Shown: piece by piece, positions 28,229 to 43,595 of the stretch | Layout of the letters: every line of letters begins with the position of its first letter | Numbering within the stretch: position 1 is the stretch's first letter | The notes under the pieces: model-generated | What the model was told of the DNA's origin: nothing | What the model saw: the letters and a program-made list of their open reading frames with translations, nothing else | Databases searched by the model: none | Made by a program: the position numbers and the translations under genes | Source of the DNA: Kiloniellaceae bacterium | Lineage (GTDB): Bacteria; Pseudomonadota; Alphaproteobacteria; Kiloniellales; Kiloniellaceae | Direction: 5' to 3' | Assembly (NCBI GenBank): GCA_009377535.1 | Contig: WHTV01000001.1 | Coordinates: 137,763 to 201,762 of the forward strand | Length of the DNA stretch: 64,000 nt

Positions 28229-29470
28229 ATGCCATCTTGGCCACTTAAGCTGTCTGCCCCGGCAGGCAGGAAACTCGCAACGGTCGCCGCTGCTTCGCTC
28301 TGCGCGGCCACCGCTCTGGGCGGCAGCGCCCTGGCGCAGGACGTGAAGATCGGCCTCGTCGGCGGCATCTCCGGCCCCATCGCCGCCTTGGCGCCGCCGA
28401 TGATCAACGCCTCCAAGCTGGCGATCGAGCACGTGAACGCGCAGGGCGGCCTGCTCGGCGGGCGGAAGCTGGTCGCCGTGGTCGGTGATTCGGCCTGCAG
28501 CCAGCAGGGCGGCGCCGACGCCGCCACCAAGGCGGTCAACGTCGAGCAGGTGGTCGCCATGGTTGGCCCCTACTGCTCCGGCGCTACCCTGGCCGCCGCC
28601 AACTCGGTGACCATTCCGGCCGGCGTCGTGATGATCTCGCCCTCGGCCACGTCGCCGGAGCTGACCACGCTGAACGACAAGGACCTGGTGTTCCGCACCG
28701 CGCCCTCGGACAGCTTCCAGGGCCAGGCTCTGGCCCGCAAGCTGCTGGCAGAGGGCACCCAGAAAGCGGCCGTCGCCTTCCTCAACAACGACTACGGCAA
28801 AGGTTTCGCCGAGGCCTTCCGCAGCGAGTTCGAGGCCCAGGGCGGCGAGATCGCCGGCTACTCAGCCCACGAGGACGGCAAGGCCTCCTATCGGTCCGAA
28901 CTGGCCGAGCTGGCCGCCAAGGGCGCCGAGACGCTGGTGCTGATCGACTACGGCGACGGTGCCGGCATGACCATCCTGCGCCAGGCCCTGGAGAACGGCT
29001 TTTTCTCTAAGTTCGTCGGCGGTGACGGCATGAAGACCGATGCCCTGGTCAATGCGCTGGGCGCCGAGAACCTGGAGAGCTTCACCACCTCGGCGCCGGT
29101 CGGCGCGGAGTCGGCGGGCCTCGACGTGTTCAACGAACTCTTTGCGGCGGCCGGCGGCGACCAGAGTGCGGTCTACGCCACCACCTCCTATGATGCCACC
29201 TTCCTGCTGGCCCTGGCCATCGAGAAGGCTGGTGCGGCGGACCGCTCGAAGATCTCCCAGGCGCTGCGCGAAGTCGCCTCGGCGCCGGGCGAGGTCATTC
29301 TGCCGGGCGAGTGGGAGAAGGCCCGCCAGCTGCTTGCCGAAGGCAAGGACATCGACTACCAGGGTGCGGCTGGCGATCACGAGTTCGACGAGAACGGCGA
29401 CGTGCCGGGCGTCTACGCCCTCTTCGCCGTGGCCGACGGCAGCCTGAAGATGGTCTCCGCCATCGAATAG
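28229..29470 (+). CDS. livJ: branched-chain amino acid ABC transporter substrate-binding protein
   Basis: Periplasmic binding protein of the leucine/isoleucine/valine type. A signal peptide covers residues 1-36 (AATALGGSALAQ, cleavage before DVKIG). The mature 377 residues have the family pattern: IGLVGGISGPIAALAPPMINASKLAIEHVNAQGGLLGGRKL, VAMVGPYCSGATLAAANSVT and VFRTAPSDSFQGQALARKL. ATG at 28229-28231 lies after GGAAAGGAAA. It is convergent with livM, an arrangement in which the permease and ATPase genes sit on the other strand of the same locus. Confidence 0.92.
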   Translation: MPSWPLKLSAPAGRKLATVAAASLCAATALGGSALAQDVKIGLVGGISGPIAALAPPMINASKLAIEHVNAQGGLLGGRKLVAVVGDSACSQQGGADAATKAVNVEQVVAMVGPYCSGATLAAANSVTIPAGVVMISPSATSPELTTLNDKDLVFRTAPSDSFQGQALARKLLAEGTQKAAVAFLNNDYGKGFAEAFRSEFEAQGGEIAGYSAHEDGKASYRSELAELAAKGAETLVLIDYGDGAGMTILRQALENGFFSKFVGGDGMKTDALVNALGAENLESFTTSAPVGAESAGLDVFNELFAAAGGDQSAVYATTSYDATFLLALAIEKAGAADRSKISQALREVASAPGEVILPGEWEKARQLLAEGKDIDYQGAAGDHEFDENGDVPGVYALFAVADGSLKMVSAIE

Positions 29471-29484
29471 CGACGAGTCCGCGT

Positions 29485-29513
29485 GGCGGCGGGGGCGCTC
29501 AGCTTCCGCCGCC
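29485..29513. terminator. GC hairpin between livJ and livM, possible bidirectional terminator
   Basis: GGCGGCGG (29485-29492) pairs with CCGCCGCC (29506-29513) in the 28-base gap between the convergent genes, running into the livM 3' end. No T-run on either strand, so it is a weak call. Confidence 0.35.
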
Positions 29514-30458
29514 GCCGGTCTTCCGCCCAGCGCGCGTGGGATCTTCCGGCAGCAGTCCCTCCGGCCGGAAGCGCAGCACCAGCTGCAGCATCAGCCCGAT
29601 CAGGAAGGCCCGGATGTACTTGGCCTGGATGGCCATCTCCGTCGGCAGCTGATCGGTCGCGAACTCCGTCATCGACCAGATGATCCACACCACGGCAGCG
29701 CCGAGGATGGCGCCGCGATTGTTCCCGGAGCCGCCGAGGATCAGCATGATCCAGATGAGGAAGGTGGTGATCATGGGATCGATGCCTTCGGGCGTGATCG
29801 ACCGGTTGAAGTGGGCCAGCAGCGCGCCGCCGAGGCCCATCAGGCAGGCCCCGAAAAGGAAGGCCTGGAGCCGGCGGAAGGCGATGTCCTTGCCGAGCGA
29901 GGCGGCCGCCGTCTCATTGTCGCGGATCGCCCGCATCATGCGGCCCCAGGGCGAGCGGAACTGGTGCTCGACCAGCAGGTAGACGAGCGCCAGGCAGAAC
30001 AGCACCAATCCCAGGTAGGCAAGCTGCGAGAAGAGGTAGTCGAGATCGCCGAAGGGCCGCGGCAGGTTGTTGAGTCCGCGTGCCGAGTTGGTCAGCCAGT
30101 CCTCCGACTTGGCGACCAGGCGGATGATCTCCGCCACGCCGATGGTGGCGACCGCCAGGTAATCGGAGCGGAAGCGCAGCGTGATTTTGCCGATCGGCCA
30201 GGCAATCAGCCCGGCCATGACCATGGCCCCGATCCAGCCGACTGCCACTGGCAGTTCGAAGCCGCCGAGGCGGCCCTCGACCGCCGGCCCCGTGAGGATC
30301 GCGGAGGTATAGGCGCCGACCGCGAAGAAGCCGGCGATACCGGCGTTGAACAGGCCGGTCAGCCCCCACTGGATGTTGAGGCCCAGCGCCAGGATGGCGT
30401 AGATGCCGATGAAGATCGCCATGAAGACCGCGTAGTTCAGCAGGCCGAGCCATTCCAT
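29499..30458 (-). CDS. livM: branched-chain amino acid ABC transporter permease LivM
   Basis: A 319-residue inner-membrane permease with about 8-9 hydrophobic segments. Family motifs: AILALGLNIQWGLTGLFNAGIAGFFAVGAYT near the N-terminus, and the cytoplasmic coupling loop RMMRAIRDNETAAASLGKDIAFRRLQAFLFGA. Last gene of livG-livF-livH-livM, 13 bases after livH. Confidence 0.94.
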   Translation of the reverse strand: MEWLGLLNYAVFMAIFIGIYAILALGLNIQWGLTGLFNAGIAGFFAVGAYTSAILTGPAVEGRLGGFELPVAVGWIGAMVMAGLIAWPIGKITLRFRSDYLAVATIGVAEIIRLVAKSEDWLTNSARGLNNLPRPFGDLDYLFSQLAYLGLVLFCLALVYLLVEHQFRSPWGRMMRAIRDNETAAASLGKDIAFRRLQAFLFGACLMGLGGALLAHFNRSITPEGIDPMITTFLIWIMLILGGSGNNRGAILGAAVVWIIWSMTEFATDQLPTEMAIQAKYIRAFLIGLMLQLVLRFRPEGLLPEDPTRAGRKTGGGGS

Positions 30459-30471
30459 CGCGGGTCTCTCC

Positions 30472-31344
30472 TTACAGTACCTTGCCGCGCAGCAGGCCTG
30501 TCGGCCGCAGCGCCAGCATGATCAGCAGGACGGCGAAGGCCAGCGCCGACTTGTACTCCGACGGCAGGAAGATCACCGAGCACTCCTCGGCGATGCCGAT
30601 GATCATGCCGCCGAGCACGGCGCCCTCGACGCGCCCGACGCCGCCGAGGATGGCGGCGGCGAACATCGGCAGCAGCATGTACCAGCCCATCAGCGACTTC
30701 AGCTCGGTGTTGATGCCGAGAAAGAAGCCGGCGGCAGCGCCGAGCAGGCCGATGATGGTCCAGGTCAGGATAGTGGTCAGCCGCGTGTCGATGCCGGAAA
30801 GCTGCGCCAGGTCCGGGTTGTCGGACATCGCGCGCATCGCCTTGCCCCAGCGCGTGTAGCCGAGGAAGAGCATCAGGGCGACGACCAGCACGACGGTGGC
30901 TGCCAGAGTCCAGAACTCGCGGTCCTTGATGCGGATTCCGAAGTAGCTCTCCGGCCGCACGATGCCACCGACGTAGGTCAGCGAGTCGACGCCCCATACG
31001 ACCTGCACAATGGCACGCAGCATGAGCGCAACGCCGAGCGAGGCGATCACCGTGAGGATCGCGCTGCGCCGACGCAGGTGCTCGTAGAACAGCCAGTGCA
31101 GCCCGACAGCGATGCCCGCCGTCGCGATCATGGCAAAAGGCAGCGCCAGCCAGGGATTCATGCCGGTGCCGGCGACCAGCGCCAGCACCAGGAAGGCACC
31201 CATCGTCGCCATGTCGCCGTGCGCCAGATGGGCAAAGCGCAGCACCCCGAACACCAGAGTGATACCGATGGCGCCGAGCGCATAGATCGATCCCAGCACG
31301 ATGCCGGGCACTAGGTAGAAGTTGAGGAAGCTCAGCAGGTCCAT
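30472..31344 (-). CDS. livH: branched-chain amino acid ABC transporter permease LivH
   Basis: A 290-residue inner-membrane permease. The N-terminal YLVPGIVLGSIYALGAIGITLVFGVLRFAHLAHGDMATMGAF is the LivH signature, and TRWGKAMRAMSDNPDLAQLSGIDTRLTT is the loop that contacts the ATPases. Length and topology are normal. It lies 17 bases after livF and 13 before livM, in one operon. Confidence 0.94.
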   Translation of the reverse strand: MDLLSFLNFYLVPGIVLGSIYALGAIGITLVFGVLRFAHLAHGDMATMGAFLVLALVAGTGMNPWLALPFAMIATAGIAVGLHWLFYEHLRRRSAILTVIASLGVALMLRAIVQVVWGVDSLTYVGGIVRPESYFGIRIKDREFWTLAATVVLVVALMLFLGYTRWGKAMRAMSDNPDLAQLSGIDTRLTTILTWTIIGLLGAAAGFFLGINTELKSLMGWYMLLPMFAAAILGGVGRVEGAVLGGMIIGIAEECSVIFLPSEYKSALAFAVLLIMLALRPTGLLRGKVL

Positions 31345-31361
31345 GTTCGGCCTTTCCCCGC

Positions 31362-32075
31362 TCAGCCGCCGAGAAACATCTGGGCGATCTCGCGGTCGGC
31401 CAACAGGTCGGCGCCGCTGCCCTCGGCGCGATTGCGGCCGGAGGCCAGCACGTAGGCGCGATCGGAGAAGGCCAGCGCCTGCTTGGCGTGCTGCTCGACC
31501 AGCAGCACGGCCACGCCGGCGGCGCGCACGTCGCGGATGATCTGGAAGATCTGTTCGCAGTAGCGGGGAGACAGCCCGGCCGTCGGCTCATCGAGCAGCA
31601 GCAGTTGCGGGTCGAGCATCAGGGCGCGGCCGAAGGCGACCATCTGACGCTGGCCGCCGGAGAGACTGCCGGCCGGCTTGCGGCGCTTCTCGACGAGATC
31701 GGGGAACAGGACGTAGACTCGCTCGAGCGCAGCTTCGAGTCCCTCCCTGCGCAGGAAGGCGCCCATCTCCAGGTTCTCCTGCACGGTCATTTCGCGGAAC
31801 ACGTTGTCGACCTGTGGCACGTAGCCGATGCCGCAACGCACGATGCGATTGGGCGGCCAGCCCGCGATGTCCTGGTCCTCGAAGCGGATGCTGCCCTGGC
31901 GCAGCCTTATCAGGCCGAAAATGGCCTTCAGGACCGTCGACTTGCCGGCGCCGTTGGGGCCGATGACGCCGACGATCTCGCGGCGGCCGACGGTGAGATC
32001 GATGCCGTGCAGGATGTCGGCGCCGCCGTAGCCCCCGACGGCTCCGGCGACGCTCAGGATGGGATCTGCGGTCAT
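31362..32075 (-). CDS. livF: branched-chain amino acid ABC transporter ATP-binding protein LivF
   Basis: A 237-residue ABC ATPase. Walker A GPNGAGKST, Q-loop VPQVDNVF, signature LSGGQRQMVAFGRALM, Walker B LLLLDEPTAGLSP and H-loop VEQHAKQAL are all intact. LivF-type features include VGGYGGADILHGIDLTV and the short length. ATG at 32073-32075 overlaps the livG stop by 4 bases, indicating coupled translation. Confidence 0.94.
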   Translation of the reverse strand: MTADPILSVAGAVGGYGGADILHGIDLTVGRREIVGVIGPNGAGKSTVLKAIFGLIRLRQGSIRFEDQDIAGWPPNRIVRCGIGYVPQVDNVFREMTVQENLEMGAFLRREGLEAALERVYVLFPDLVEKRRKPAGSLSGGQRQMVAFGRALMLDPQLLLLDEPTAGLSPRYCEQIFQIIRDVRAAGVAVLLVEQHAKQALAFSDRAYVLASGRNRAEGSGADLLADREIAQMFLGG

Positions 32076-32833
32076 GCCGTGCGTTCGCCGAGATAGGCTT
32101 CGAGAACCTGGTGATCGCGGCGCACGGTTTCGAAGTCGCCTTCGATCAGCACGCGCCCCTCGGCCATGCAGATGACCGGGTCGCAGAGCTTCTCGACGAA
32201 GGCCATGTCGTGCTCGACCAGCAGGAAGGTGAAGCCGCGCTCCTGGTTGAGGTTCTGGATTTTCTCCTCCACCTCGCGCAGCAGAGTGCGGTTCACGCCG
32301 GCTGCCGGTTCGTCGAGCAGCACCAGCTTGGCCTCGGTCATCATGGTGCGGCCGAGCTCCAGCAGCTTCTTCTGACCGCCGGAGAGGTTGCCGGCGCGCT
32401 CCTGGGCCAGGTGGGAGAGGCCGAGGAAGGCGAGGGTGTCCTCGGCGCGCGCCCGCACCTCCGCCTCGCGCCGCTGCACGCGCGCCGCGGTCAGCCAGTT
32501 GGCCCACAGGTGCTCGCCATCCTGCTGGTCGCACGCCACCATCAGGTTCTCCAGCACGGTCAGGCGAAAGAATTCGTGGGGGATCTGGAAGGTACGCACC
32601 ATGCCGCGCGCAAAGCGCTTGTGCGGCGGCAGACGGGAGATGTCTTCGCCGAGGAACTCGACGCGGCCGGCATCCGGCCAGAGCGCGCCGGCGATGAGAT
32701 TGAACAGCGTGGTCTTGCCGGCCCCGTTGGGGCCGATCAGGCCGGTGACGCTACCCTCGGCCACGTCGAAGCTGCAGTGGTCGACCGCCCGGAAGCCGCC
32801 AAAGTCTTTCGTCAGCCCGGTCAGTACGAGCAT
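32072..32833 (-). CDS. livG: branched-chain amino acid ABC transporter ATP-binding protein LivG
   Basis: A 253-residue ABC ATPase, first gene of the transporter operon. Walker A GPNGAGKTT, signature LSGGQKKLLELGRTMM, Walker B LVLLDEPAAGVNRTL and H-loop VEHDMAFV. The NRTFQ-like stretch GMVRTFQIPHEFFRLTVLENLMVA is typical of LivG. A 172-base gap separates it from greA, so the operon promoter lies at 32834-33005, but I cannot pick a convincing -35/-10 pair there. Confidence 0.94.
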   Translation of the reverse strand: MLVLTGLTKDFGGFRAVDHCSFDVAEGSVTGLIGPNGAGKTTLFNLIAGALWPDAGRVEFLGEDISRLPPHKRFARGMVRTFQIPHEFFRLTVLENLMVACDQQDGEHLWANWLTAARVQRREAEVRARAEDTLAFLGLSHLAQERAGNLSGGQKKLLELGRTMMTEAKLVLLDEPAAGVNRTLLREVEEKIQNLNQERGFTFLLVEHDMAFVEKLCDPVICMAEGRVLIEGDFETVRRDHQVLEAYLGERTA

Positions 32834-33005
32834 CTGGTCCTCAACCCGCGACCGCGGTTCGGTCGATCTCTTTCGTTTGGCGGTGCGGCTCCGCCCCAGC
32901 GGGCGAAAGCGCAGCAGAGGTATAGGAAAAGGTCCGGACCTTGCGCAAGGCTGTTCAGGCGCAAGGGGCCGTCATTGCGGACGCTACGGGGACTGGCCGC
33001 GCTGC

Positions 33006-33482
33006 CTAGATGTACTGGACCTTCAGGATTTCGTAGGCCTTGGAGCCCGCTGGGGTCATGACCTCGACGGAATCGCCGACCTCCTTGCCGATCAGGGCGC
33101 GCGCCAGCGGCGCGGTGATCGACAGGCGGCCTTCCTTGACGTCGGCCTCCATCTCGCCGACCAGCTGGTAGGCGGTCTTGGCGTCGGTATCCTCGTCGAC
33201 CACGGTGACGGTAGCCCCGAATTTGACGGTCTTGCCGTTCAGGCTGGAAACGTCGATCACCTCGGCGCGGGCGATCTTGTCCTCGAGTTCGGCCACGCGG
33301 CCCTCGATGAAGCTCTGGCGTTCCCGCGCGGCATGGTATTCCGCGTTCTCGGAGAGGTCGCCGTGCTCGCGCGCCTCGGCGATGGCGCGAATGATCTCCG
33401 GCCGTGCCGTCGACTTCAGGTAGCGCAGTTCTTCTTCAAGGCGGGCAAAGCCACCCGCTGTCATCGGTACTTTATCGCTCAT
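33006..33482 (-). CDS. greA: transcription elongation factor GreA
   Basis: Binds the RNA polymerase secondary channel and stimulates transcript cleavage in backtracked complexes. The 158 residues show the N-terminal coiled coil ([26 protein letters not shown]-type [25 protein letters not shown] with the acidic tip D-L-S-E-N-A-E) and the C-terminal FKBP-like domain ending [23 protein letters not shown]. It follows carB by 78 bases on the same strand, a common alphaproteobacterial order. Confidence 0.96.
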   Translation of the reverse strand: MSDKVPMTAGGFARLEEELRYLKSTARPEIIRAIAEAREHGDLSENAEYHAARERQSFIEGRVAELEDKIARAEVIDVSSLNGKTVKFGATVTVVDEDTDAKTAYQLVGEMEADVKEGRLSITAPLARALIGKEVGDSVEVMTPAGSKAYEILKVQYI

Positions 33483-33560
33483 GGGAGCAAGCCTAGTAAC
33501 TTCCTAAACCATCAAGAGAATAACTCTGCCCGATCCCCAGCAGCAATGAAAAGACGCTGC

Positions 33561-38061
<4,501 letters not shown>

Positions 38062-38240
38062 GAAACGGATCCTCGGACGCGAGCGGCCTGATGTTTAAGG
38101 GAAAGGCCCGCCTTGGTCAAGCCCGAGGAAAAGTCCATAATCCATGAAAATCAATGACTTAAAAGGCCGCTGGGCATTTTGCCATTTGGGAGGAATTGAG
38201 CTAACCTCCCGCGCCTCGCGAGTCGGAGGGAAGAATACCC

Positions 38241-38696
38241 ATGCTGCGTACCCGTCTTAACGACGCTCTGAAAGACGCCATGAAGGCCAAGGAGGCTAGA
38301 GCCACCTCGGCTTTGCGGCTCATCCTGGCCGCCCTGAAGGACCGCGACATCGCCGAGCGGACCAAGGGCAACGGCGAAGGCCTGACGGATGACGCCATCC
38401 TCGAGATGCTTCAGAAGATGGTACGCCAGCGCCATGAATCCATCGAAATGTACACCCGGGGCGATCGCCCGGAGCTGGCCAAGCGCGAGGCGGAGGAGAT
38501 CGACGTCATCGAGCGCTTCCTGCCCAAGCAGATGGACGAGACCGACATGCGCGCGGCCATCGAGGGCGTCATCGGCGAACTCGACGCTTCCAGCGTAAAG
38601 GACATGGGCCGGGTCATGGCGACCCTGAAGGAGCGCTATCCCGGTCGCATGGACTTCGGCAAGGCCAGCGGCATCGTGAAGGAAGCGCTGGTCTGA
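38241..38696 (+). CDS. GatB/YqeY domain protein
   Basis: A 151-residue helical protein related to the tRNA-binding tail of GatB. The sequence opens MLRTRLNDALKDAMKAKEARATSALRLILAALKD and has QRHESIEMYTRGDRPELAKREAEEIDVIERFLP and MGRVMATLKERYPGRMDFGKAS, diagnostic for YqeY. Usual position in front of dnaG and rpoD. GGAGGGAAG lies just upstream of the ATG. The upstream region carries an inverted GGGAGG/CCTCCC pair (38188-38210). Biochemical role is not established in the family. Confidence 0.95.
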   Translation: MLRTRLNDALKDAMKAKEARATSALRLILAALKDRDIAERTKGNGEGLTDDAILEMLQKMVRQRHESIEMYTRGDRPELAKREAEEIDVIERFLPKQMDETDMRAAIEGVIGELDASSVKDMGRVMATLKERYPGRMDFGKASGIVKEALV

Positions 38697-39127
38697 CCGC
38701 GGCGACCTTCCGCCTGGCACGGCAGGCAGACCGCCCGGCCTGTGCGCTGATCTATCTGAACGCCCGCAAAGCTGCCTTTCACTGGGATGTCCGGGACTAC
38801 GTCCTGGCGGAATTCGCCGGCTCGACCTATGGCGAGAGGGTCTGGGTCGCCGAGGCCCAAGGCGGTGCCATTCTCGCCTTCGCCTCGGTCCGGCAGGCGC
38901 CGGCCTACTGGTTCCTGCACAATCTCTACGTCGCCCCGGAGCACCAGCGGGCCGGCCTGGGCAGCGGCCTGCTGGCCCACGTGCTGGTGGCCATCGGCCG
39001 GCCGGTGGAGTTGAAGACCGACGGTCCCAATCTCGCTGCCCAGCGGCTCTACCAGCGCGTCGGCTTTCGCCGTGTCGAGGAGGGCGCGAGCGGCGCGGTG
39101 CCCTGGATCAAGATGCGCCTGGCGTAA
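38693..39127 (+). CDS. GNAT-family N-acetyltransferase, apparent CTG start
   Basis: A 145-codon frame ending TAA at 39125-39127 encodes a clear GNAT domain: TFRLARQADRPACALIYLNARKAAF, then FLHNLYVAPEHQRAGLGSGLLAHVLVA with the acetyl-CoA loop QRAGLG, and closing AAQRLYQRVGFRRVEEG. No ATG, GTG or TTG occurs in this frame before the domain. The first plausible start is CTG at 38693-38695, overlapping the yqeY stop as CTGA, with AAGGAAG (38679-38685) 7 bases upstream. Translation would be coupled to yqeY. Alternatives are a sequencing or real frameshift that joins it to yqeY. Confidence 0.75.
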   Translation: MTAATFRLARQADRPACALIYLNARKAAFHWDVRDYVLAEFAGSTYGERVWVAEAQGGAILAFASVRQAPAYWFLHNLYVAPEHQRAGLGSGLLAHVLVAIGRPVELKTDGPNLAAQRLYQRVGFRRVEEGASGAVPWIKMRLA

Positions 39128-39184
39128 GGGAAACGGTGGCTTCTGCAGAAGTTTTCCCCTGGCCTTCCACACACCACCCACAGG

Positions 39185-39193
39185 TTTTCCACA
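39185..39193 (+). promoter_or_regulatory. DnaA-box-like sequence upstream of dnaG
   Basis: TTTTCCACA matches the DnaA consensus TTWTNCACA, and a near match (TTATCAACG) follows at about 39209-39217. They lie about 190 bases before dnaG, so DnaA control of the primase gene is possible; a single good box may be chance. Confidence 0.3.
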
Positions 39194-39379
39194 GCTTATC
39201 AGCGGGTTATCAACGGGATCGACCCCAGCGCTGCCGGCCGGGGCGCTTTCATTCTTCGCCGGCGCAGCAGACTATCCCTGATATTCTTGCCTGACACCGC
39301 GCCGGAGTCGGAGGCCGCCGTCTCCCGCGCCGGTCCCGCAGGACTGCCGACGCCAGAAGGACCTAGGCCGCCACCGCCC

Positions 39380-41332
39380 ATGGCTATCCCACCGGAATTC
39401 CTGGACGAACTGCGCAACCGCGTGACCCTCTCAGAGGTCGTCGGCCGGCGCGTGAAGCTGGTCAAGCGCGGGCGCGAGCACAGCGGTCTCTGCCCCTTCC
39501 ATAGCGAGAAGACGCCGTCCTTCACCGTCAGCGACGAGAAGGGCTTCTATCACTGCTTCGGTTGCGGAGCCCACGGCAGCGCCATCGACTTCGTGATGAA
39601 CAGCGAGGGCCTGAGCTTCCCCGAGACGGTCGAGCGCCTGGCCGCCCAGGCCGGCATGGAGGTGCCGCAGGAGCGCCCGGAGGATCGCCAGCGGGCCGAA
39701 AAGCGCACCGGCCTGATCGACGTGCTGGAGGCCGCCTGCGCCTGGTTCGAGGAGCAGCTCTATACGGAAGCGGGCCGTGAGGCACGTGACTACCTGGCCG
39801 GCCGCGGCCTCGAGCCGCAGAGCGTGAAGGCCTTCCGCCTCGGCTTCGCCCCACGCCAGCGCGGCGTGCTGGCCAAGGCCCTGCGGGCGCGCGGCATCAC
39901 CGTCGACCAGCTGCTCGAGGCCGGCCTGGTGAAGCGGGGCGAGGAGGGCGACCAGGGCGCCGACGACCTGCGCGACTACTTCTTTCACCGGGTAATCTTC
40001 CCGATCACCGACCGACGCGGTCGGGTCATCGCCTTCGGCGGGCGCGCGCTGGGCGAGTCCAAGGCCAAGTACCTGAACTCGCCGGATACCCCGCTGTTTC
40101 ACAAGGGTCGCGTGCTCTACAACCTGGCGCGGGCGCGCAAGGCCGCCCACGACACCGGCGAGCTGCTGGTGACCGAGGGCTACATGGACGTCATCGCGCT
40201 GGCCGAGGGCGGTTTTCCCGCCGCCGTGGCGCCGCTCGGCACGGCACTCACCGAGGAGCAGATCGAAGAACTCTGGCGGCTGACCGCCGAGCCGACCCTC
40301 TGCTTCGACGGCGATGCCGCCGGCCAGCGCGCCGCCTTTCGCGCCGCCGAGCGCGCGCTGCCCCTCCTGAAGCCGGGCAAGAGCCTCGCCTTCGCCCTGC
40401 TGCCGCCGGGCGAGGATCCGGACAGCCTGCTGCGCAGCCAAGGCCCTGCCGCCTTGCGGGCGCTCTTGGAGGCGGCCCAGCCCCTGGCAGACATGGTCTG
40501 GCGCAAGGCGACCGAGGGTCGCGCGGCGAACACGCCGGAGCGCCGCGCCGCGATCCGTGCCGAGCTGCGCACACAGGTTCGCACCATCCGCGACCCTGAG
40601 TTGCGCGAGGACTATAAACAGGAGATGGAGCGCCGCTTCGAGGCGGTTTTCGGCTACGCAGGCCAGGCCGCCAAGGGTCAGGCCGGCGGCCGGGCCGCGG
40701 GCAACCGCTACGGCGACCTCCGGGCGGGCAGTAGCCGCTTCGGGGCGGGACGCTTCGCAAAGGGCGGTGGCCAGTGGGGTCAGCCGGCGCTGCCGGCCAA
40801 GCAGCGCCGCCCGGGCGATTTGCTGCGCCCGGAGCGGACCGAACAATTGCTGCTTGCCACCTTGATTAATCATAACAATTTATTAATTGAGTTCGTTGAA
40901 GATCTGGCAGGCATCGACTTCGTCAGCGCCGACCTCAATGCCCTGCGGCAATCGCTGATCGATTGCCTGGCGCGCAATGGGGACCTTGACAGCGAAGGTG
41001 TGAAATGCCACCTCTCCAATCAGGGGTATTCAGGGCTTTTGGCCTCGCTTTTAAGCCCGGAGGTATATGTTCACGGCAGGTTTGCCCGTTCCGACGCCTC
41101 AGCGGAGGTGGCGCGGCAATCCTTGCTGCACATTTTAGGGGTGCTGCGTGATCGCCAGACGGGGATCACTCGCGCCGAAGAGGCGCGGGCTCTGGCGGCA
41201 GACATGACGGCGGAGCAGCTGCAGCGGGTCCAGGCCCGCCAGCGCCTGCACAATGAAGAAGAAGGCCGCAAAGTGGATCTGGACCGATTTGAGGCGATGC
41301 TTCAATCGAACGGCGACAAAGCGGACACCTAG
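39380..41332 (+). CDS. dnaG: DNA primase
   Basis: Synthesises RNA primers at the replication fork, recruited by DnaB. The 650 residues show the N-terminal zinc-binding domain (CPFHSEKTPSF, HCFGCGAHGSAIDF), the RNA polymerase domain with TOPRIM (LLVTEGYMDVIALAEGG, CFDGDAAGQRA) and a C-terminal helicase-interacting domain. Between the catalytic core and the C-terminal domain is a Gly/Arg-rich linker (about residues 430-480). ATG 39380 begins MAIPPEFLDELRNRV, the family start; the frame opens 31 codons upstream through a Pro-rich stretch. The base composition drops near 40860-40890. Confidence 0.96.
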   Translation: MAIPPEFLDELRNRVTLSEVVGRRVKLVKRGREHSGLCPFHSEKTPSFTVSDEKGFYHCFGCGAHGSAIDFVMNSEGLSFPETVERLAAQAGMEVPQERPEDRQRAEKRTGLIDVLEAACAWFEEQLYTEAGREARDYLAGRGLEPQSVKAFRLGFAPRQRGVLAKALRARGITVDQLLEAGLVKRGEEGDQGADDLRDYFFHRVIFPITDRRGRVIAFGGRALGESKAKYLNSPDTPLFHKGRVLYNLARARKAAHDTGELLVTEGYMDVIALAEGGFPAAVAPLGTALTEEQIEELWRLTAEPTLCFDGDAAGQRAAFRAAERALPLLKPGKSLAFALLPPGEDPDSLLRSQGPAALRALLEAAQPLADMVWRKATEGRAANTPERRAAIRAELRTQVRTIRDPELREDYKQEMERRFEAVFGYAGQAAKGQAGGRAAGNRYGDLRAGSSRFGAGRFAKGGGQWGQPALPAKQRRPGDLLRPERTEQLLLATLINHNNLLIEFVEDLAGIDFVSADLNALRQSLIDCLARNGDLDSEGVKCHLSNQGYSGLLASLLSPEVYVHGRFARSDASAEVARQSLLHILGVLRDRQTGITRAEEARALAADMTAEQLQRVQARQRLHNEEEGRKVDLDRFEAMLQSNGDKADT

Positions 41333-41418
41333 ACAAAGGTGTGCTGGCGCATGACGGCGCCGGGCACCGGGCGACCCGGCCGGGGCTCCGGTCAAAGCAT
41401 CTTGAGGTAAAGAGCTGA

Positions 41419-43512
<2,094 letters not shown>

Positions 43513-43541
43513 GCGCCGGGGCAAGAGTCGACAGCGATAAG

Positions 43542-43561
43542 GGCCGCCTTCCGGGGCGGCC
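43542..43561 (+). terminator. hairpin after rpoD, probable terminator
   Basis: GGCCGCC (43542-43548) pairs with GGCGGCC (43555-43561) over a 6-base loop, 30 bases after the rpoD stop. The following ATTCGTATG is T-poor, so efficiency is uncertain. Confidence 0.5.
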
Positions 43562-43595
43562 ATTCGTATGTGTGCGGCCTATTCCACGCGTCGCG

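Noticed and set aside
39160..39220. Possible replication origin (A/T-richer stretch with a DnaA box before dnaG)
   Set aside because: Only one full DnaA box, no AT-rich unwinding element, and none of the usual origin-proximal genes.
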